Assembly (NCBI GenBank): GCA_022432975.1
Contig: CM039509.1
Span: 27,995,511-28,059,510 of the forward strand
Direction: 5' to 3'
Length of the DNA: 64,000 nucleotides
Origin: Begonia masoniana
Taxonomy: Eukaryota; Streptophyta; Magnoliopsida; Cucurbitales; Begoniaceae
Shown here: positions 60,615-64,000 of the stretch, in pieces
Numbering within the stretch: the stretch's first letter is position 1
Layout: each line of letters starts with the position of its first letter
Program-made: the position numbers and the translations under genes
The notes under the pieces: model-generated
Told to the model about the DNA's origin: nothing
Seen by the model: only the letters and a program-made list of their open reading frames with translations
The model's database searches: none

Positions 60615-63600
60615 TCAAGCAAATAACTTAGGATATTTGTCCAACATCTCCTGCTGCCTTTCCCATGTGGCTTCTTCAATGCCGTGATTTGTCCATAAAA
60701 CTTTCACCAATGGGATATCTTTGTTTCTCAGAGTCTTGACTGCATATTCCAATATCTGTATCGGTTTCTCCTCATACTCCAGTGTCGGTTCTAAACCAAT
60801 ATCCGATGGCTGGATGACCTGCATCGGATCACGCATGCACTTCCTTAACATTGACACATGGAAGACATTATGAACTTTATCCAACGATGGGGGTAGTTGC
60901 AGTCTGTAAGCTGTACTCCCGATTTTTGCCAAGACAGGGAAGGGTCCAATAAATCTAGGATTAAGTTTTCCCTTCTTGCCAAATCTTAAGACTCCTTTAA
61001 ATGGTGACACCTTTAAGAATACTTCATCTCCTACTGAAAACTCGAGTTCCCTTCTCCTTTGATCTGCATAACACTTCTGCCGGCTTTGTGCAGTCATCAT
61101 TCTTTTCCGAATAGTGGTAATCTTATCTGACATTTGCTGCAGAATATCAGGCCCAAGAAGTTTTGCTTCACCAACCTCGTCCCAATAAAGAGGTGACCTA
61201 CATTTCCTACCATACAGTGCTTCATAAGGTGCCATACCAATGGTGGACTGATAACTGTTATTGTAGGAGAACTCAACTAGAGGTAATTGTCTGCTCCAAG
61301 TTGTCTGAAAGTCAAGTACACATGCTCTCAACATATCTTCGAGTATTTGAATCGTCCTTTCTGACTGGCCATCGGTCTGTGGGTGAAAAGCTGTGCTGAA
61401 AGATAACTTTGTACCTAATGTGCCTTGCAAACTTTTCCAGAATCGAGAGGTGAACCTGGGGTCACGGTCAGAGACAATGGATATAGGGATCCCATGCAAC
61501 CTAATAATTTCCTGAACATAAAGATCAGCAAATTGGTCCATCGTATAGGTGGTCCTTACAGGTAAGAAATGGGCTGATTTCGTCAGTCTATCCACCACAA
61601 CCCAAATACAATCATGCCCTTTTGTCGTCTTAGGTAGTCCTACAACAAAATCCATAGCTATATGTTCCCACTTCCATTCGGGAATAGGCAACGGCTGGAG
61701 AGTACCTCCTGGACGTTGGTGCTCGGCTTTGACTTGTTGGCATACTAAACAGGACTCTACATACTTAGCAACATCCCTTTTTAGGTTAGGCCACCAGTAC
61801 TGTAACTTCAGGTCTCGGTACATCTTGGTGCAGCCAGGATGTACAAAAAAGGAAGAGGAGTGCGCCTCAGCCAAGATCAACTTACGCAATTCCACATCAT
61901 TAGGAATGCACCACCGATTCCTAAACCTCAGGATCCCATCCTTGGAGAGACTGAACTCGGAGGTGGTGACCTTTAACTTATCCATCATGCTGATATTTTC
62001 CACTGAATCCTTCTGTTGTGCATCATTGATCTTTTCCAAAATTGTTGGTTGAACAGTTAACTCAGCGAGCAAGACAGATAACTCTGGAACTATCTCCAAG
62101 TCAAATTTCTGAACTTCTGTTCTTAAGGGTATAGACATGGTTGAAACCACGGGCTGCATTGTTGTTGACATCCTACTCAACGCATCAGCTACAGAGTTAG
62201 CCTTCCCGGGGTGATACTTGATCTCAAAATCGTAGTCCTTGACAAATTCCAACCAACGTCTCTGTCTCATGTTCAATTCCTTCTGTGTGAAGAGGTACTT
62301 TAGACTTTTATGGTCAGAAAACACCTCACATTGCTGTCCATATAGATAGTGCCTCCAAATCTTCAAGGCAAAAACAACAGCAGCTAATTCTAGATCATGA
62401 GTGGGGTAATTTTGCTCGTAACTCTTTAGGTGCCTAGAAGCATACGCTATAACTTTACCCTCTTGCATCAAAACACAACCTAAACCAACTTTAGACGCAT
62501 CACAGTAAACACTAAATTTTCCTTCTTCGGTTGGGAGGGTCAATACAGGAGCTGTTGTTAACTTCAGTTTTAACGTCTGGAAGCTGTCTTCACAGGCTTC
62601 AGTCCAAGAATACTTAATGTCCTTCTTTGTTAAACCTGTCAGGGGTTTAGCTATCATGGAAAATCCCTTGATGAACTTCCTGTAATAGCCTGCCAGTCCA
62701 AGGAAGCTGCGGACTTCGCTGGCATTCTTAGGTTGAGGCCAATCCTTTACTGCCTGAATTTTGGTCGGGTCCACAGATATGCCATTAGCAGAAACTACAT
62801 GGCCAAGGAAATTAACCTTATCTAACCAAAACTCACACTTAGACAGTTTGGCGTAAAGTTGATGCTCCTTCAATGTCGTCAATACTACTTTCAAATGTTC
62901 TTCATGGTCAGCCACAGTTCGGGAATATATCAAGATATCATCTATGAATACAATCACAAACTTATCTAAATACTCACGAAACATCCGGTTCATTAAATCC
63001 ATGAAGGCTGCAGGGGCGTTTGTCAACCCAAACGACATGACTAAGAATTCATAATGTCCATAGCGGGTTCTGAAGGCTGTCTTTGGTATATCTCCTTCTT
63101 TAACCTTCAGTTGGTAATAACCCGAACGTAAATCTATCTTTGAAAATACCTTAGCTCCTTGCAATTGGTCAAACAAATCATCAATCCTGGGTAAGGGGTA
63201 CCTATTCTTGATTGTCAACTTATTTAGTTCCCTGTAGTCTATGCACATTCTAAGAGAACCATCCTTCTTCCTTACAAATAAGACTGGTGCACCCCAAGGA
63301 GAACTACTGGGGCGAATAAATCCCTTGTCAAACAATTCCTGCAGTTGGACCTTCAATTCTTTCAACTCAACAGGTGCCATACGGTAAGGATTCTTAGATA
63401 CAGGTGATGCCTCGGGGTATGTATCAATTACAAACTCTATCTCTCTATCGGGTGGTATACCCGGTAAATCATCTAAGAATGCATCGGGAAACTCTCGGAC
63501 TATAGGAATATCCTGTAGCTCAATTTTATTCTTCACCCGATCATCTATTACACTAGCCAGGTAGCTCTCACAACCACCTCTCAGCATTCGGTATATTTCT

Positions 63601-64000
63601 AGTGAGGATATAATTGGTATCTTACTTATTTTAGGAATAGCTTGGAAGGAATAATGATTATCATTTGGGGGTCTAAAATCAACTATTCCAGATCTACAAC
63701 TTATCGTGGCATGATGTCTAAATGACCAATCCATCCCTAATATCACCTCATACCCTTTCATGTCAATGACAATTAACTCCGCATAGAGATCCTTATCCCC
63801 TAAGGACACGACGTCACCCTTAACAATCTGTTCTGAATGTAGGGACTTCCCTGATGGCAACACAACACTATATGACCTTTCAGCTGGTAAGGGTCCTATG
63901 CTATGTTTGCATACAAACAAGGTTGATATAAACGAGTGTGTGGCCCCTGTATCAATAAGTGTATAAGCAGCAAAACCGCAGATCATGATGGTACCTGATA
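60615..64000 (-). CDS. pol: Pol polyprotein of element E (protease, RT, RNase H, integrase, chromodomain), partial
   Basis: Open without a break from the window end to TGA at 60615-60617; the frame continues upstream (SGTI precedes MICGF), so the true start lies outside. Counting from the Met at 63986: protease with DTGA at 12-15; reverse transcriptase about 196-373 with first catalytic Asp 285 (KIDLRSGYY) and FIDD 347-350; RNase H about 488-610 with Asp 495, Glu 533 and Asp 558; integrase zinc domain His709, His716, Cys746, Cys749; integrase core Asp779, Asp840, Glu876 (DD35E); GPF motif 1014-1016; chromodomain about 1072-1123 ending KYPKLFA. The polyprotein would copy the RNA into DNA and insert it; the chromodomain presumably guides insertion to heterochromatin. 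No stop or frameshift was seen. An antisense frame at 61549-62052 is a shadow. Confidence 0.97.
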   Translation of the reverse strand, partial: SGTIMICGFAAYTLIDTGATHSFISTLFVCKHSIGPLPAERSYSVVLPSGKSLHSEQIVKGDVVSLGDKDLYAELIVIDMKGYEVILGMDWSFRHHATISCRSGIVDFRPPNDNHYSFQAIPKISKIPIISSLEIYRMLRGGCESYLASVIDDRVKNKIELQDIPIVREFPDAFLDDLPGIPPDREIEFVIDTYPEASPVSKNPYRMAPVELKELKVQLQELFDKGFIRPSSSPWGAPVLFVRKKDGSLRMCIDYRELNKLTIKNRYPLPRIDDLFDQLQGAKVFSKIDLRSGYYQLKVKEGDIPKTAFRTRYGHYEFLVMSFGLTNAPAAFMDLMNRMFREYLDKFVIVFIDDILIYSRTVADHEEHLKVVLTTLKEHQLYAKLSKCEFWLDKVNFLGHVVSANGISVDPTKIQAVKDWPQPKNASEVRSFLGLAGYYRKFIKGFSMIAKPLTGLTKKDIKYSWTEACEDSFQTLKLKLTTAPVLTLPTEEGKFSVYCDASKVGLGCVLMQEGKVIAYASRHLKSYEQNYPTHDLELAAVVFALKIWRHYLYGQQCEVFSDHKSLKYLFTQKELNMRQRRWLEFVKDYDFEIKYHPGKANSVADALSRMSTTMQPVVSTMSIPLRTEVQKFDLEIVPELSVLLAELTVQPTILEKINDAQQKDSVENISMMDKLKVTTSEFSLSKDGILRFRNRWCIPNDVELRKLILAEAHSSSFFVHPGCTKMYRDLKLQYWWPNLKRDVAKYVESCLVCQQVKAEHQRPGGTLQPLPIPEWKWEHIAMDFVVGLPKTTKGHDCIWVVVDRLTKSAHFLPVRTTYTMDQFADLYVQEIIRLHGIPISIVSDRDPRFTSRFWKSLQGTLGTKLSFSTAFHPQTDGQSERTIQILEDMLRACVLDFQTTWSRQLPLVEFSYNNSYQSTIGMAPYEALYGRKCRSPLYWDEVGEAKLLGPDILQQMSDKITTIRKRMMTAQSRQKCYADQRRRELEFSVGDEVFLKVSPFKGVLRFGKKGKLNPRFIGPFPVLAKIGSTAYRLQLPPSLDKVHNVFHVSMLRKCMRDPMQVIQPSDIGLEPTLEYEEKPIQILEYAVKTLRNKDIPLVKVLWTNHGIEEATWERQQEMLDKYPKLFA

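Larger units (their letters stand above)
58027..64000 (-). mobile_element. Element E: chromodomain Ty3/gypsy element with intact pol (partial)
   Basis: 3' LTR 58027-60573, polypurine tract, and an open pol frame running past the window end; gag, primer site and 5' LTR lie outside. The flank left of the LTR is CTGTC (58022-58026), the expected duplication. LTR family IV, the same as G. It is the only element here with an undamaged enzyme frame. Confidence 0.95.

Noticed and set aside
61549..62052. 167-codon plus-strand frame
   Set aside because: Antisense to the intact pol frame of element E; no independent signal.

Overview
This is a repeat-only stretch of a flowering-plant (probably eudicot) nuclear genome. 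I see no host gene, rRNA or tRNA. Almost every base belongs to long-LTR Ty3/gypsy retrotransposons. The protein order in the best copies is gag with a CCHC knuckle, protease, reverse transcriptase, RNase H, DD35E integrase and a C-terminal chromodomain, which fits chromoviruses of the Tekay/Del type. The species cannot be read from the sequence.

The layout is a nest of insertions that I resolved from TG...CA LTR ends and matching 5-bp target-site duplications (TSDs). Left block: element A (1-10658, minus, left end outside the window) is a gag-only element. Its 3' LTR was hit by two solo LTRs, 785-3407 (TSD GTCTG) and 3614-6129 (TSD ATTAC). Non-LTR DNA follows at 10659-12219. Centre: a minus-strand solo LTR (12220-54346, TSD TTGAC) holds element B (14130-53436, TSD ATGTA/ACGTA). 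B holds three insertions: a solo LTR in its gag (17745-35828, TSD CAGAG), element F (36564-45953, TSD CAAAC), and a solo LTR at its polypurine tract/3' LTR junction (46984-50620, TSD ATTGT). The solo LTR in gag holds another (18071-32437, TSD AGTAA), which in turn holds element G (18557-28532, TSD TGATG) and a further solo LTR (29713-32325, TSD CACAC). That is five insertion levels. Right block: non-LTR DNA, a solo LTR (54810-57284, TSD ACCTC), an integrase relic, and element E (58027 to beyond 64000, minus).

LTR families used below: I = A and 12220-54346; II = F and 3614-6129; III = 17745-35828 and part of 785-3407; IV = G, E, 18071-32437 and 46984-50620; V = 29713-32325 and 54810-57284; VI = B.

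E carries an uninterrupted pol frame with every catalytic residue visible and is the likely source of enzymes. G is a full-length relative broken by frameshifts and stops. A, B and F keep only gag pieces and have lost pol, so they would depend on enzymes supplied in trans.

The most interesting signal lies in the LTRs. All six families, whose LTRs otherwise align poorly, share an ordered cassette downstream of the promoter: a splice-acceptor-like site, a candidate micro-exon (mostly 45-57 nt), a perfect AG|GTAAGT donor, a GGCC-type hairpin followed by CTACA, a CATGCATCATG motif, a family-specific tandem array, a TTACTAAG-type hairpin whose stem covaries between families, a TGTAG acceptor, a second candidate micro-exon of 14-18 nt (usually 15 or 18), and a GTGAGG-like donor. 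Splicing is inferred, not shown.
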